A DNA stretch of 64,000 bases from Puccinellia tenuiflora. Lineage: Eukaryota; Streptophyta; Magnoliopsida; Poales; Poaceae. Every line of letters begins with the position of its first letter. Position 1 is the stretch's first letter. The stretch is taken from assembly GCA_012064385.1 (NCBI GenBank), contig QRDG01002506.1, positions 1-64,000 of the forward strand, in the 5' to 3' direction. Shown here piece after piece: positions 45,701-57,885 of this stretch. The position numbers were made by a program, and so were the translations under genes. The notes beneath the pieces are model-generated. The model was not told where the DNA came from. It made no database searches and was given only the letters and a program-made list of their open reading frames with translations.

Positions 45701-47263
45701 CCTTTTTGCTAGGCTTATTTTAATGATGCTCTCATAAGAATAAGAGTTGAAACAATAAGTAGAGCATCAAGGAGTAAATATCAAACACATTTAAATCTAA
45801 CCCTCTTCCTATGTATAGGAATCTTGTAAGAAAATAAATCATTGAAACATAATGTGACTAGCATAGGAAGGCAAAACAAATGCAACTTCAAAACTTTCAA
45901 CATAAAGTGAGAAGACTTAATAATATTGAGATATTTAGAACCATGTTTTCCTCTCTCATAATAACTTTTAGTAGCATCATAAGCAAACTTAATAATATAG
46001 CTATCACAATAAAAAATTCTTACAAAAGTCCACATGCATACAATTATTATCATTACTCTCCACATAAGTAAAATCCTTCTCATTAGTAATAGTGGGAGTA
46101 AAACTATCATAACCATCATAAATTGGAGGCATAGTATAAATACAAGAAATTTTCTCCTCAATAGTAAGTGGGTTGAAAATATCACATTCATCATTATAAT
46201 TATCATATAAGGACAATACGAGTAATATAGATCATGAACGAGACAACCTAATATTTGTTGATGAATAAGGAAGGATGCCTCGGGCATCCGCACACTTAAA
46301 TGGTCGAATCTTCTTCAATATGTTCTTGGGGTGCCCCTGGGCATCCCCAACGTTGAGCTCTTGTGTCTTCTCGTTCGTCTCATATCACCATATTGATTGG
46401 ATCAGGGGCACCCCCAACCTTGAGCTCTTGTATCTTCTCGTTCGTCTCATATCACCATATTGATTGGATCTTATAGACTATATCCACATAAAACTTCACA
46501 AAACTCATTATTAGGGTTAGTACCTGTTAAATAAAATCCACTCATATTCAAACATTGGCAAAAGTTTCATAATATTTATTCAACATTAGCCACTGTATAT
46601 ACGAATATGTTCAAATATTCCTTTGTCCGTCGATAACTCAAGAAGCTAAGAACACTTAAGTACAATATTAAATAAACACATAAATCTGCCAAAACTGAAT
46701 AATCAGGAAGGATCGATTTTTTAGGTGCACCTACGTAACTCAAATAAAAAAATTCATAACTAATGAAAGTTAGATACTAAGCTCCGGTTTACGCACAAAA
46801 ATTTGCAGATCAAAATAATGTTCTGGTGATTTTAAACATTTTATACGGTGAAACACAGAAAATCTGCTTATGCGCAGTAAACCAAACTTGTGCACTTTGA
46901 AGTAACTAGAGACTACTATTAGCACTTTATTTTTATGGTACAGGGGAATATACACAATATATACATGTTTTTAACTGAGAAGCTTCCAAGTAAAAATTTG
47001 CTTTGGTTTCATAGGCATGAACACAAGTGTTCAAGGTCGACCCCCACTTAACCATTGCATCTTTTTCCAATCACTCTCTTGTTGAAAACGTTTTTAGATA
47101 ACAAGTACAACTAATTTTTTTATAATTCACATTCCCTATCCATAATAAGATAGAAAACAAGTTACAACTGAAAGTAAAAATTACTTAGAGATAAAGCAAA
47201 CAAGTGCACACAAGAATATCTACCCCACACTATTCCCCCCGGCAATGGCACTAGAAAAGGTCT
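42741..47263 (-). mobile_element. internal region of gypsy element C, degenerate
   Basis: Bounded by a purine tract at 42741-42754 and a primer site at about 47236-47253 (TAGTGCCATTGCCGGGGG on the minus strand, a variant of the tRNA-Asp site). No gag or pol domain is recognisable. Near 45780-46220 a decayed frame reads LCDSYIIKFAYDATKSYYER and HKIP-like RKRVRFKC, which I associate with a 3' coding remnant of Triticeae gypsy elements. AAAGAAAAGCGCTCATGGGA followed by GGCAACCCA (minus strand, near 45668-45700) is also typical of that region. A near-exact duplication of about 60 bp is at 46345 and 46412. Confidence 0.75.
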
Positions 47264-47590
47264 TGATAACCCACAAGTGTAGGGGATCGTGTGTAGCCTT
47301 TTCAATAAATAAGAGTGTCGAACCCAACGAGGATCTAAAGGTAGGATAAGTATTCTCTCAAGTTCTATCAACCATTGACACAACTCTACGCAAACTAGAC
47401 GTTTACCCTATCTAGGAAATAAAACTAGAAGAACAGTACGGGTGTGAAACGATAGTTTTGCAATAGAATAAAGAGTACGGTAGTAAAGTTAGTTGTTGCA
47501 GCAATAAGGTAACATAAAGTAACAGTAGCATGAGTGTGGAAAAGTGGTGGAAAGTGTGATGGAATTGTCCAAGATTAATTAGTGAAGTTA
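47264..47590 (-). repeat. 5' LTR of element C, 3' piece
   Basis: The LTR end lies at 47264 (minus strand ...GTTATCA), next to the primer site. It runs up to the insertion of element D at 47590/47591. The other piece of the same LTR is at about 51785-52038. Confidence 0.75.
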
Positions 47591-48270
47591 TGTAGCGATC
47601 CCGCCTTTTTAAAATGGCCAAGATCCCTGTGTTCTGTGCTAGTCCCTGGATCGAATAGCTAGCACCACAGTTCAAGATGTAATATCATGCAAATGCGTCA
47701 AATATCTATTACATCGAAGATCCAGAAAAATAAACATTACAAGTTGCATAGCACAAGGCCAGCATATTACAAAGTTCAGCAGCGGAAAACATAAATAGCA
47801 TGGAGCCTCATCATCTTCATGTGCCACAGGCAGACATGTTGGTTGCAGACTCGAAACCCGAAAACGTTCCTTACTCGTCGTCGGAACAACCTGCAACGGT
47901 AAAAATGTTGCAGCCAAAAATTGGTCAGAACCATTGGAATGGATCTGGCAAATGATACTTGTGGACTCATAAAGGAAAACTTCTATCATCTACATGCATA
48001 TCTGGCTGGTGGAGTTCAAGGCTATTTGCGTAAAGCCAACTTTATCCTATTCTTAAAAAAAAATCATTTTCTTTTCCATTTATTATGAGGCGAACTTGGC
48101 ATAACATCCAGTGTCTCGATCTCCCTTGATACTCATAATAATATCCCTTTAAGAATTTGAGATAAGTGAGAAATTTTCAATTTCTTCAAGTCCAGTCGCT
48201 CCAAGTTCTCCTGTCCAGGTGCTCAAAGTTGTCCACCAATAGTGTCATGGCTAAGGAATTCCACATGATG

Positions 48271-48712
48271 TGAGCATATAAATAGGTCAGGTCATCGACC
48301 ACCTACTAGGTTTCTCCAAGAAAACCTAACGTGAACATATCAGTAGGTCAGGCACTCAGCCCCCACTATGCCACTTATCGCAAAGTCTAAGGTGAACATA
48401 TCAATAGATCAGGCATCCAGCCACTACTATGTCACTCGCCGTACTATAATGTGAACATATCAATAGATCAGGCATCCAGCCACTACTATGTCACTCGCCG
48501 TATAACGTGAACATATCAATAGATCAGGCATCCAGCCACTACTATGTCACTCGCCGTATAACGTGAACATATCAATAGGTCAGGCACTCAGCCACCTACA
48601 TATGTCGCACGTCGTAAATTCTAGTTGGACACATCAATAGGTCAGGCTATTAGCCACCTACTTATGTCACTCGACACATATCAACAGGTCAGGTCATATA
48701 CCACCTGCATTA
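48271..48712. repeat. 56-bp tandem array in LTR D
   Basis: About eight units start TGAACATATCAATAG(A/G)TC, at 48271, 48331, 48392, 48451, 48507, 48563 and beyond. The units at 48451 and 48507 are identical over 56 bp. Others differ by a few bases or by length. Each carries GTCACTCGCCGT or a variant. Confidence 0.9.
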
Positions 48713-50568
48713 CCATTTGCAAAAATCTAAACCAACCCATTCATGCAATTCATGAAACATTTGCTACTTTCATAAACAAAATATGTCATCGGCTATAACA
48801 TCCTTTTGAATTTATATCCACATCGTCTACAAGCATGGATAAGCAAATTGCTTCTACGTTGGTTTCTACTAACTCAGTCAAGATACATATGGCTATCCTA
48901 TCTGGGTTTGCATAGCATAATAATATAGTAGTACACCTATCATGCATACTACTAAAAACACTAAATGCAATAGACACAAATTAATAGGGCGTTTATGCTG
49001 GAGTATCACTTGCCTTTGAAAACTTGTCGTTGCTCACACACTCTCTTCAACGTATCTTGGAGCACTCCGTTCACTCTAAACAATATAAACAAACAACAAT
49101 AAATAACAACCCAACAAACAATAAAACGAACACAGCATCAAACATGGACAACAACATAACAAATGGGTTGGTGGTCCAAAATCATTACATAATTCAATAT
49201 GCAAAAAGAATTATTATAATGAGGTCTGGGTTGGTCAAGGTCCAAGGTTTGCAATTTGAATTTTGGTCAAATTGCAAACTAGGTCAAAGTTTGCAAAAAC
49301 AAGTCACTAAAGGACTTTAAACCAATTTCAACATTTTCATGATGAAATGGTTCAACTAAAATGGGTTTTGGGTCTACTGGACAGAGAACTTAATTTTCAA
49401 AACATTTTCCCAAAAGAAAACAAATAAAACCATACCACAAACATTTTAAAACTCCCAAAAAGGCATAAAAAATGGTTTAATTAAAACAGTGATTAAAAAA
49501 AATTTATAAAATTTTGAGAAAGGTCTTACTGGACAGAGGACAACTATACAAAGCTAACCCAATTGGATTTACTCAAAAATCTATTTTTAAACTAAAGTTA
49601 TGCCAAAATTACTCAAATTACACATTTGAAATTTGAATAATTTAACTAAGGCAAAACTGAAAACTAACAGTACTATTAAATTCTACAGATCCAGAGGTTT
49701 TCAAAAAGATAAAATTTACTAAATTTGGCCCAACCAATAAAAAGTTATGATGGTTCTAAATCTAGGGGGTTTTCTGCCAAAAAGGCCATTTAAATCTAAT
49801 CCGGAATAAATCCAGAAAAGGCTGGACAAGTGGCGGGCTGGGATTGGCTGGCCTTGGCTTGGCTGGAACTGCGGCTCGGCTTAGCCGTGGCTCGGCTCGG
49901 CTCGATCTAATCACGGTCGTTGAATTCAGATCGGACGGTTGAGAACCTAGGGTTCTTACCTCGCCGGCGTTGGTGACCGGAGAGTGGTGGCGCGGCGTCC
50001 TTGCGTCACGGCTGTGGACGGTGACGACGATGCGGTGGTGCTCCGGGCTCGGGGAGGCGACGAAGGCGTTCGGTGCACCGCGGAGAAGACGATGGCGTGG
50101 TCGTCGTGCTCGAGCGCGTCCTGTAGAGGCCACGGAGAGCGGCTGGAATGGCAGCGGCGGAAGTTGCTCACGGGTCGAGGATGAACTCGACGTTCCCGTG
50201 GTCCTTGGACCCGGAGAAGTGGACTACGGGGTGCGGCGCGTCTTCGAGAAGAGTAAGGTGCCGACAACGTAGTCCCTTGCTTCCTGGAACGGCATCGGGT
50301 GGCGGATGGAGCAACGACGGCGATGACGACCTTTTGTCTAGCTCGGGTGAGACGAATTGCTGCGGGGAAAATTCAAGTGAGCGCATGGTGAGCTTCGCGT
50401 CGATGTGAGGAGGATATGGGGCTAAGAATTGGCGACATGGGATCACCAAGATGGCCGGAAACGGAGGAACACGACGGCAGCAAGGCGGAGCTCCGGTGAC
50501 AAAATCCGGAAGCCTGGGGGCGTTTAGGATGGGGCTTTTGGGGGCAAACGAAGGAGTAGGACGAGGGC

Positions 50569-50578
50569 TATTTATAGG
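50569..50578 (-). promoter_or_regulatory. TATA box in LTR D
   Basis: CTATAAATAG on the minus strand, followed downstream by a GC-rich leader (about 50550 to 49960). The position predicts a long R-U5 of nearly 3 kb. Sequence-based prediction only. Confidence 0.55.
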
Positions 50579-51784
50579 AACAAACGGTGCATTAAATGGT
50601 GCCCTAAATCTCCGGAAATCAAGATGGGAAGAAAATGCCATCGGTGAGCTGTTACGAGCGGAAATCACGTCCAGGACGTTGAAGAAGACGATGACGTCAT
50701 CGATGACGTCATCTTTTTTTTTCTTTCCCTGTTTATACTTGTAACTTTTGAATTAAGCCTCCAAATAGATTCAAATAAAATTGTAAAAATTTGTAAAAAT
50801 CAGAATAATTAATTTGAATACTTTGCAACCATTTCCAAAATATTTTATTTTTAAATAAATTCAAATATTGCTTATATGCATAAAGGACACCTTTATGCCA
50901 TTTTAATAAATAGGCTTTTATAAAATCTTTTTGAATTAAAATAAAATCCAGAAAAATAATATGAGTAATATCATTAAAAATGATTATCTCAATAATATAA
51001 TTTAGAACAAAACAATTTATTAAAATAGGGTTTGATAAATCCTTTAAATACAAAATCCCTTTTAAAGAAATCAAAATAATCTTTAATAAAGGTTTTTCTT
51101 GATTTTTGGAGACTTTCTATAATCAATAATGAAAGTTTTAAATTTTCGTGATTTTAAAACATTCCAAAGTTTTGGGATGTTACACACTACCACCTTTAAA
51201 AGGAATCTCGTCCCGAGATTCGATGAGGCTAGAAAGAAGGATAGGTTTGGGATCTCCGGATTTAGGCAACTGGGTGGCTACCACCCTTAAAAGAAACTTT
51301 TGTAGGTAGTCTTGAGCTTTTGTCTTCGGACTAGGGTCCATCTACTTAGTCCTTATGTCTCACTGGAGTCAGCTATATCTTCCACTCATGAGTTGTGCTT
51401 CATCTCTAATAGGTGTGTCTCTTAAAATAACTTCAGGTACTGAATGATCACTCTTTGGATCCTCTAAATACCACGATGGGAGAAATTCACGTCATGTTCT
51501 TCAAACTGTAGTGTCTTCGCAGGCATCCATCTTCTGATTGACTCCCTTCAATGCAACACTGCTTTCTAACGAAACTCTCATGGTAGGCAAACTTCCATCT
51601 CATGATATCTTCAAAAGGTTCTTGGTGTTCATCCTCACCGTGTATATTACGTTTCAGCTATACTTGCCTCAAAAGGTTCTTGGTGTCCGGACTCGGAATG
51701 AGCTGAATTTTATGTCCAGATCTATTAGGAGAAATTTCCCTGTAACATTCGCGACCATGCTTTTTCCATTTGACATCGTCTTCT

Positions 51785-52038
51785 ATTAGGTACGTGACAA
51801 TCTTCAAAAATAGTTTTTCAGACAGATTTCAGGAAAGTCCCAATTCGAATCCAACAAGGTTTCCTTTCGTATTTTTGATAATTCTACAGATCAAAGTGTA
51901 AAACAAGAACATTGTGCACTTTTGCAACTATTAGTAGGTTAGTCCAAATAAATCATAAACTTAATATAAAAACAAGTATTAAAAGAATAAAATTTGCATG
52001 AAACAATAAAAAATTATAGATACATTTTGGACGTATCA
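51785..52038 (-). repeat. 5' LTR of element C, 5' piece
   Basis: Starts TGATACGTCCAAAATGTATC on the minus strand at 52038 and shares its first 100 bases with the 3' LTR at 42740. The junction with element D (near 51785) is approximate. Beyond 52038 the sequence is the acidic-protein gene copy 2. Confidence 0.8.
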
Positions 52039-52690
52039 CCACGTCGTGACCCGCCTCGCCGCCATCAGCATCCGTCATCTCCTCGTACGAGTCGGAGAAG
52101 CTGCACTCGTCCTCAGCGTCCTCGCCAGCGACATCGGCCGCCGACTCGCCGCCATCAGCCACCCACACGTCATCGCCGTCCTCGCCCGCCGCCTCGTCCT
52201 CGCCGTCCTCCCCGCCATCGGCCTTGCGCGCCGCCACCATGGAATCGAGGATGGCGCGGTTCTGCGCAAGAAGGACGTCGTCTTCCTTCAACTATGCGAT
52301 GACGATGGCGTCCGCGCGCTCGTCCGGATTTGCTGCCAGGCCGCACGGTGCTTTGCCTCGACGGCCTCCAGTCGAGCAAGCGGTGCGGCCTCCTGGCCAT
52401 CGCCCTCTCCGGCATCGGCTGCCACCGTGGTCTAGCCCTCCTCCGCCATGTCGTCGCTGCCATCGCGGCCTGCCAGGAACTCTGCGACGACCTTCTCCAC
52501 GGCGGCCGCAATGGCCGCCGCCAGTGCCACCGCCGCATCAGAACCTACGCGTGTCTCCGCCGCAAGGGAGGTGTAGCGCTCTGGCGTGACCTTCGGGTAG
52601 GCCGGTGGAAGACGGTGAGGGATGATGTGAGCGCGGCCTATCTGGATTGTGCCGGTGAGAGTGGCGGAGGGGGATAGGGTTTGCTAGTGG
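52039..52690 (-). pseudogene. acidic-protein family copy 2, cut by gypsy C
   Basis: Minus-strand frame pieces read LPPAYPKVTPERYTSLAAET, then AVALAAAIAAAVEKVVAEFL, a stop after DDMAEEG, then TVAADAGEGDG and LARLEAVEAKHRAA. A one-base shift leads to NPDERADAIVIA, a TAG, then LKEDDVLLAQNRAILDSM. The rest is Asp/Glu/Gly-rich, to GGEAGHDV at the C LTR boundary. The homologous copy at 16943-17413 continues past this point, so C inserted in the coding region. The N-terminal Ala/Val-rich helix and acidic C terminus are conserved, but I know no function. Confidence 0.65.
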
Positions 52691-53603
52691 AGTGTGTGTC
52701 TCGGAGGGGATGGATTTCTCCCGTCCGGGCGCGGACCTAATAAAAAGTCTCAAATCCGGCTCTCCTCATGCGAAGCACAGATCAGCAGACGCGTGGGACC
52801 GGCCGGTCATGTCAACTTACGCTGCGTGCATATTTCGGAACAAATAGCGTGCATGCTTGCTAACTGTGGGACACTTATATGTAAAATAAATGTTCGGGGG
52901 GTACGGATATTCCGGAGGGTTCGGGTATGCTCCAAGTTTAAACGAGTTTTCCTTAACTAATGTTTCTTTAAACTTTGTACAAGAATTTTTTTCTGATGCG
53001 ATATAGAAGAAGCTGGAGGTACAGCAATTTTTTTGGAAATATTTAAATTTGTTTTGCATTTTTCATGAATTAATATAGTTAATAGTTATTTTCCATATTA
53101 AAATGATGTTTGAGCAAAGTGCGCACGCAAAAATTCTCGTATATGTATTAATAATGCGTATTGTGGTTGCTCTATATGACCTCTCTATAAGAAACAAGAT
53201 ATGTTAGTTACAAATTTGAAAACTGCTTTCGTATGTTTGAAGTAACGTACGTCAACATACACATCCTTGTAAAACATCATACCTTATTCGTGTAAGCTAC
53301 AAGTTTTGTAATACCTGATAAATTTTCTTCATTGTATGAATCAATTTTTCTTTTTGCAACTTAATGTAACACAAATATGTATACATAATAATTTATCTTC
53401 AATTTTTTGAATAATTTATAATTTGTTGGATATGGGAAATATCGAAGGGAACACATATATCTGGATGGTACGGATTGTGAATATAGACGACAAACTGAAA
53501 AAAATCGACCTAGTCCTCCAAATCGATAACGGGGAGGGGAAGTTTTTCACTTCTGCCGCCATGCCACAAATTAAAGTCTCTAGCCGGCTACCCCCTCCCC
53601 CCT
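52691..53603. other. intergenic DNA, no supported gene
   Basis: Mostly AT-rich. ACTGTGGGACACTTATATGT and GGTACGGATATTCCGGAGGG occur in it. Frames are short and conflicting. The E LTR starts at 53604 after a C-rich run. Confidence 0.4.
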
Positions 53604-56600
53604 TGTGGCACCCCCTCTGACACATGTCTCCAGAAAGGCGGTCGCCCCGTACGCCAGCCCAGGATATCTGGACGCACGTTACGACAATGCAACATAGCGG
53701 AAATCATTACACAATCAGGCCCAAAGGGCTACAATTGGTTTACATGGCCATCAAGGCATGAGAAATTATCATGGCCAAGTATGGCACAGGACAGAGTTTT
53801 AACTGGCAGCGGAAGACGACTAAATAAACGGCTTGGAGTGGCTCCATTCCACAGGCATCTGGCCGGGCTACTGATCTTAGCACACTCTTGCTCCATCTCT
53901 TTGCTATGGTAGAAGATGAATCCTCTCAATGTCTGGCCACATGAAAAGCCAGTTTGAGTACAATGACGTACTCGCAAGAAAACAACCACAAGACGTGAAC
54001 AGTCAAACAATCAGGCAACAAGTGGCTAGCAACAGAAAATGATCTAAACATGGCAAGGGTCTACTTACGACAGTCCAAAAGGATGACAACATGGCATCAC
54101 AATAAAACATGGCAGAAGCAAACAATGGGAGTACCACCAGTACAGAGTCCAAGCCAGGTGGGGTTGGATCATGTACCGGAGATCACACGAAGAACTTACC
54201 TGTGACGAATAACGGATGTACCCATTGGTACCAAGTATTCTAACATCACCTGTCATCACAACTAGGCCCAATGGCCTTACCACATCAGTCAAACTGCTAG
54301 GCCCACTAGCCTCATGTTTCCACTTTGGGCATGCACTGTTGATGTTGGCTCAAGCCTAACTCTAGGCTCCCAACAATCACACCATCACCCTTTGTACACG
54401 GGTAACCATCCACATCTCAAGTAACATTCCCTGCATCAGCTTATTGTTCATTTAGTGAAATCAGGTTCTTCATCTTTCTTACAAACAACTTAAGTTTAAC
54501 CTCCAGACTCGACAAAGGACATATAGTGTGACCGACACTGAACTGTTCCATAACCCAGGAACAAGGCTAGCTGCTAGTTGACACACTCTCGAGAGGTTGC
54601 ACTTACCACCCATCTAAATGTACCTTACTCAGACGGCACTTTAGGATATCATCCTTAAGTCGAACTCAGCAAGATAAACTTACGTAACCGTTCACGCTAC
54701 CAAGACACTCCCTGTATAGCTACCGACATAACTCTATCTCTTATGACGAAGTGAATCCGGCACGTCCCCAACTCATGAGCGACGCCTAGCTCCGGAACCT
54801 TCACAAGACTAGCCCCGACCACAACTATGTAGTATCCGACTAGACTTGCCAAGTGGGTAGCATCAAAGGAGGCTTGACAGGTTACATAGGCTATGGCTCT
54901 TCCATTTGGGCGACAGTGGTAGTGCTTTTGTTTTTCAGATTAGTGGCACTATGGACTGACCCTATCGATGTTTGGAGGGGGTTTCATTTAGTCTAGTTTC
55001 ATTCAACAACAAGTCCAAACAACAGAGGATTAGTCCAACACAATAAAGGATTAGTCCAACACGAAAAGTATAATATCACTTCAACTTAAGACCATAAGAA
55101 AACATAAGCCACACGATAGTTCAAGCAATATATAGTTAGTTTGCATCGACCGGGTGAATATAGGGCCACCACTGATCAAGCAAAGAAATAAATAAAAATA
55201 GTTAGTCCAATCAATGGTTAGTTTGCATTGACCGGGTGACTATAAGGCCACCACTGATCAAGCAAAGAAATAAATAAAAATAGTTAGTCCAATCAATGGT
55301 TAGTTTGCATTGACCGGGTGACTATAAGGCCAACACTGATCAAGCAAAGAAATAAATAAAAATAGTTAGTCCAGGTGGTTAGCGTCAACCGGGCGACTGT
55401 GGCAGAGATACCTCCGACCAGCGTCACCACAAATCAACTAAATAAATTAGTGGAGGCGTCCACGCGATCCCGTTCCTCCATTCCATTGACTGCGGCCGTT
55501 CCCCCAGTCCATCATCGCCGGAATGGGGAGTGGTGCATGGTACCGTCCAACACACGCCACAACTCTACAGAAAAGTAGCTGGTTCAATCCACTTGGGCGG
55601 GACCCAACATGTATTTAGTCGGGTTACCGGAACTCAACCCACGGGTCATGGGTTTATCGTATTACAGGTATGAAAACAAAGCCATGATATCTCGTGACGC
55701 ACAGTTGACAAGATATAAATAAACAAATGCACATATATGGCTTGGTAATATGCAAACAACAATCATCGCCTGAGTGTTCATAGCAAGTGGTTAGCTTGCC
55801 TTCGACGATCGACACCATTTGGCTTGCAGGTCACGGACACATCGCGGGTTAGGGTCTCGATTCGCCGGTACTGCGGAATATACCTATGTATGGGTATAAG
55901 GGTGCTGAACATACAGACATTTAAAAAAAAATATAAAAGCTATATCACTAGATAGAGCTTTTAGAACTATGAATTTAAAAATTTGAATCACCTCAAACGG
56001 AGCTACGGATCAAAAGTTATGGCCGGGCGACGAATAGCTATCTGCTACTTACTCGAAAAAAAATAGAGCGGGCTGCTTCAGAGCTGGGCTAGGCTGGTCG
56101 TGCACCTCCTTGAAAGTACGCTTTCTCTAAGAAGAAACGTAAAACTGAGAAAAAAAATTACGCTTTCAGCTAGCTCATTCTACAATGATTGGCTTCTTTG
56201 ACCTCACGTGCGAGAGCTGCTCGTGGACGGCCGGGAGACGACCGAGTCGCCAATCGCCGGGGCAGCTAGGCCGCCGGCTGATGGCACTGACGGGCGTGTT
56301 GCGCTCCACCACGCCAGGGATGGCCTCGGTCGGAGGGGTGAGGGCCACGGTTGCATCGCCCTCGAGCTCGCCCAGTTTGGCCCGTACGGGCATCGCGAGT
56401 CGTGCACGGACTCGACGATGCCGAGCAGCGTTTGCTCTTTGGAGAGGTGGGGGAGTAAGAGGAGGGTGGCTGGAGTCCCTATGCAGGTTTAACCGGAGAA
56501 TGGCTCGGGCTAGAGCTCGCCACGGTCGATGAACCGACGACGACGTCCTCAGCCGAACCGGAGCAGGGCTCCGCCGTTCCGCAGCTAGAGAGGCAGAGGG

Positions 56601-57885
56601 TGTTCCAGGGTAGGGAGAGTGAGGTGTGTGGCGCGGGTGGAGCTCGAGTTGCTCCTTATTTTGCAGGGGACAAGGAGACGGACAATGACACGTCGATTCA
56701 ATGCAACAACTTAGCTTAAAAAAATGAAGGAAGGGATAAGAATGGGGAGCTGGATAGGGAGGTCGAGCTGTACGAACAACACTCTACAGGGAAGCTACTG
56801 TGTGGCGGGTTAGGCAGGGTTTAGGGCTAAACAGGTTTAGATCAAGCCAAGGCGTGCGTCCGCGACATCTAGAGCGCGACGCGAGCGGCATTGTCGCGTT
56901 CCCGTCGACTCGGAGCACCAAACGGAAAATGGCTTCATCACTGCATTTGTCGGGATGAGGGCAATACAAGAAAACAAGAAACCCTCAAAGGCGGCAACCT
57001 TTGCTGTAGAAATTTTGCAGAAAACCTAGGGTGCACCAGGTGCTCGATTAAATGACCAAGGCCTTGCACATCTCAGAAAAATGGCCAAAATTCACAGTAG
57101 GCTAGAATAGATGTATATAGTATGTGTGTGTAGTTTGAGCTCAATTGGGAACATAGAGGTTGGTCAAATAGTTTGGTGTCCAATAATGCCCTAATGGCAT
57201 GGGTATGCTAAGTGCACTTAATAAAATGATATTGATCTGATATTCTGGATATATGGTTATATATGGCAGGTTGTCAATTTGGCAAAGTGTAAATGCCAAA
57301 TGATTTTTGTAGCTAGGGGTTGCTTTGGAAATTGCAATTAGGCATGAAAAGGGCATTACAAAGGAAGTACCCCAAATATTGCTCAAATGAGGTTGGGACA
57401 ATGGAGTGAAATGTTCAGGAGGTGGAATTATGCATATGACCAAAATTGTAGAATTTCTGGATGAGTGTATGGTGTCTAGATAATTTTTGTATTGAAAATG
57501 GCATAATAGAGAATACGAATAAACATGGAAATATTGCATGGGACTATGGAATATTTTTCCATGGGAGTGATGTATATGTATGAGGGAACCATCTGTTAGC
57601 TTGGTGGAATTTATTTCAAGCTGCAATTGTGGTGGTGGCTTTTGTAGGATAGACGGAAGGGGTTTTGGAATCTCCAATGGAACCAATGTTTGACAGACAA
57701 AACAACGGCATGGAAATATGGTGGAGGTTGACAGAGATCGAGTATTATTGGGAAATTTCTAAGAGAGAGAAACCAAAGTCAAATAAAAGACCAACAGGTT
57801 CAAAGAAAACATTTGAAAATTGAAAAAGTTTTCAGGTGTGAGAAAACACCACTAAAATTAGGGACAATTTTTTTTGGGTGTTACA
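53604..57885 (-). repeat. 3' LTR of element E (4,282 bp)
   Basis: Bounded by TGTGGCACC (53604, plus) and GGGTGTTACA (57885). U3 is the AT-rich part (about 56660-57885). A GC-rich block (56180-56650) follows and then a long R-U5. The position of the TATA box in the other LTR is degenerate here (TGCAAAATAAGG near 56655-56666). Frames inside are not supported as genes. Confidence 0.9.
55141..55400. repeat. 82-bp tandem repeat in the 3' LTR of E
   Basis: TTGCAT(C/T)GACCGGGTGA starts at 55141, 55223 and 55305, with a diverged fourth copy near 55380. Each unit contains CAAGCAAAGAAATAAATAAA. The same array is present in the 5' LTR at about 62470-62730. Confidence 0.9.

Larger units (their letters stand above)
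47591..51784 (-). mobile_element. gypsy element D fragment, LTR plus pol tail
   Basis: A 3,594-bp LTR (TGTAACATCCC... at 51184 to ...GGGATCGCTACA at 47591, minus strand) is preceded by the end of a pol frame: SLIESRDEIPFKGGSV then stop, about 51185-51240. ESRDEIPFKGG just before the LTR is the usual C terminus of chromovirus-type gypsy pol in grasses. The rest of the element is absent. The D fragment lies inside the 5' LTR of element C. The right junction (about 51784) is approximate. Confidence 0.75.

Noticed and set aside
45781..46293. 170-codon hydrophobic minus-strand frame
   Set aside because: Met/Leu/Ile-rich and in a different frame from a better retroelement remnant (LCDSYIIKFAYDATK) in the same place.
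49956..50668. Arg/Pro/Ser-rich frames in LTR D and, similarly, 56175-56532 and 63509-63995 in LTR E
   Set aside because: They fall in the GC-rich leader just downstream of the LTR TATA boxes; no domain, and LTR D and LTR E do not share the same protein sequence.
47591..51184. Solo LTR for element D
   Set aside because: A pol C-terminal stub (SRDEIPFKGG) abuts the LTR at 51185, so internal sequence is present and it is a truncated element rather than a solo LTR.
57141..57686. 181-codon minus-strand frame in the U3 of element E
   Set aside because: AT-rich U3 sequence with low-complexity Ile/Pro/His content; no known motif, and the matching part of the other LTR is outside the window so conservation cannot be tested.
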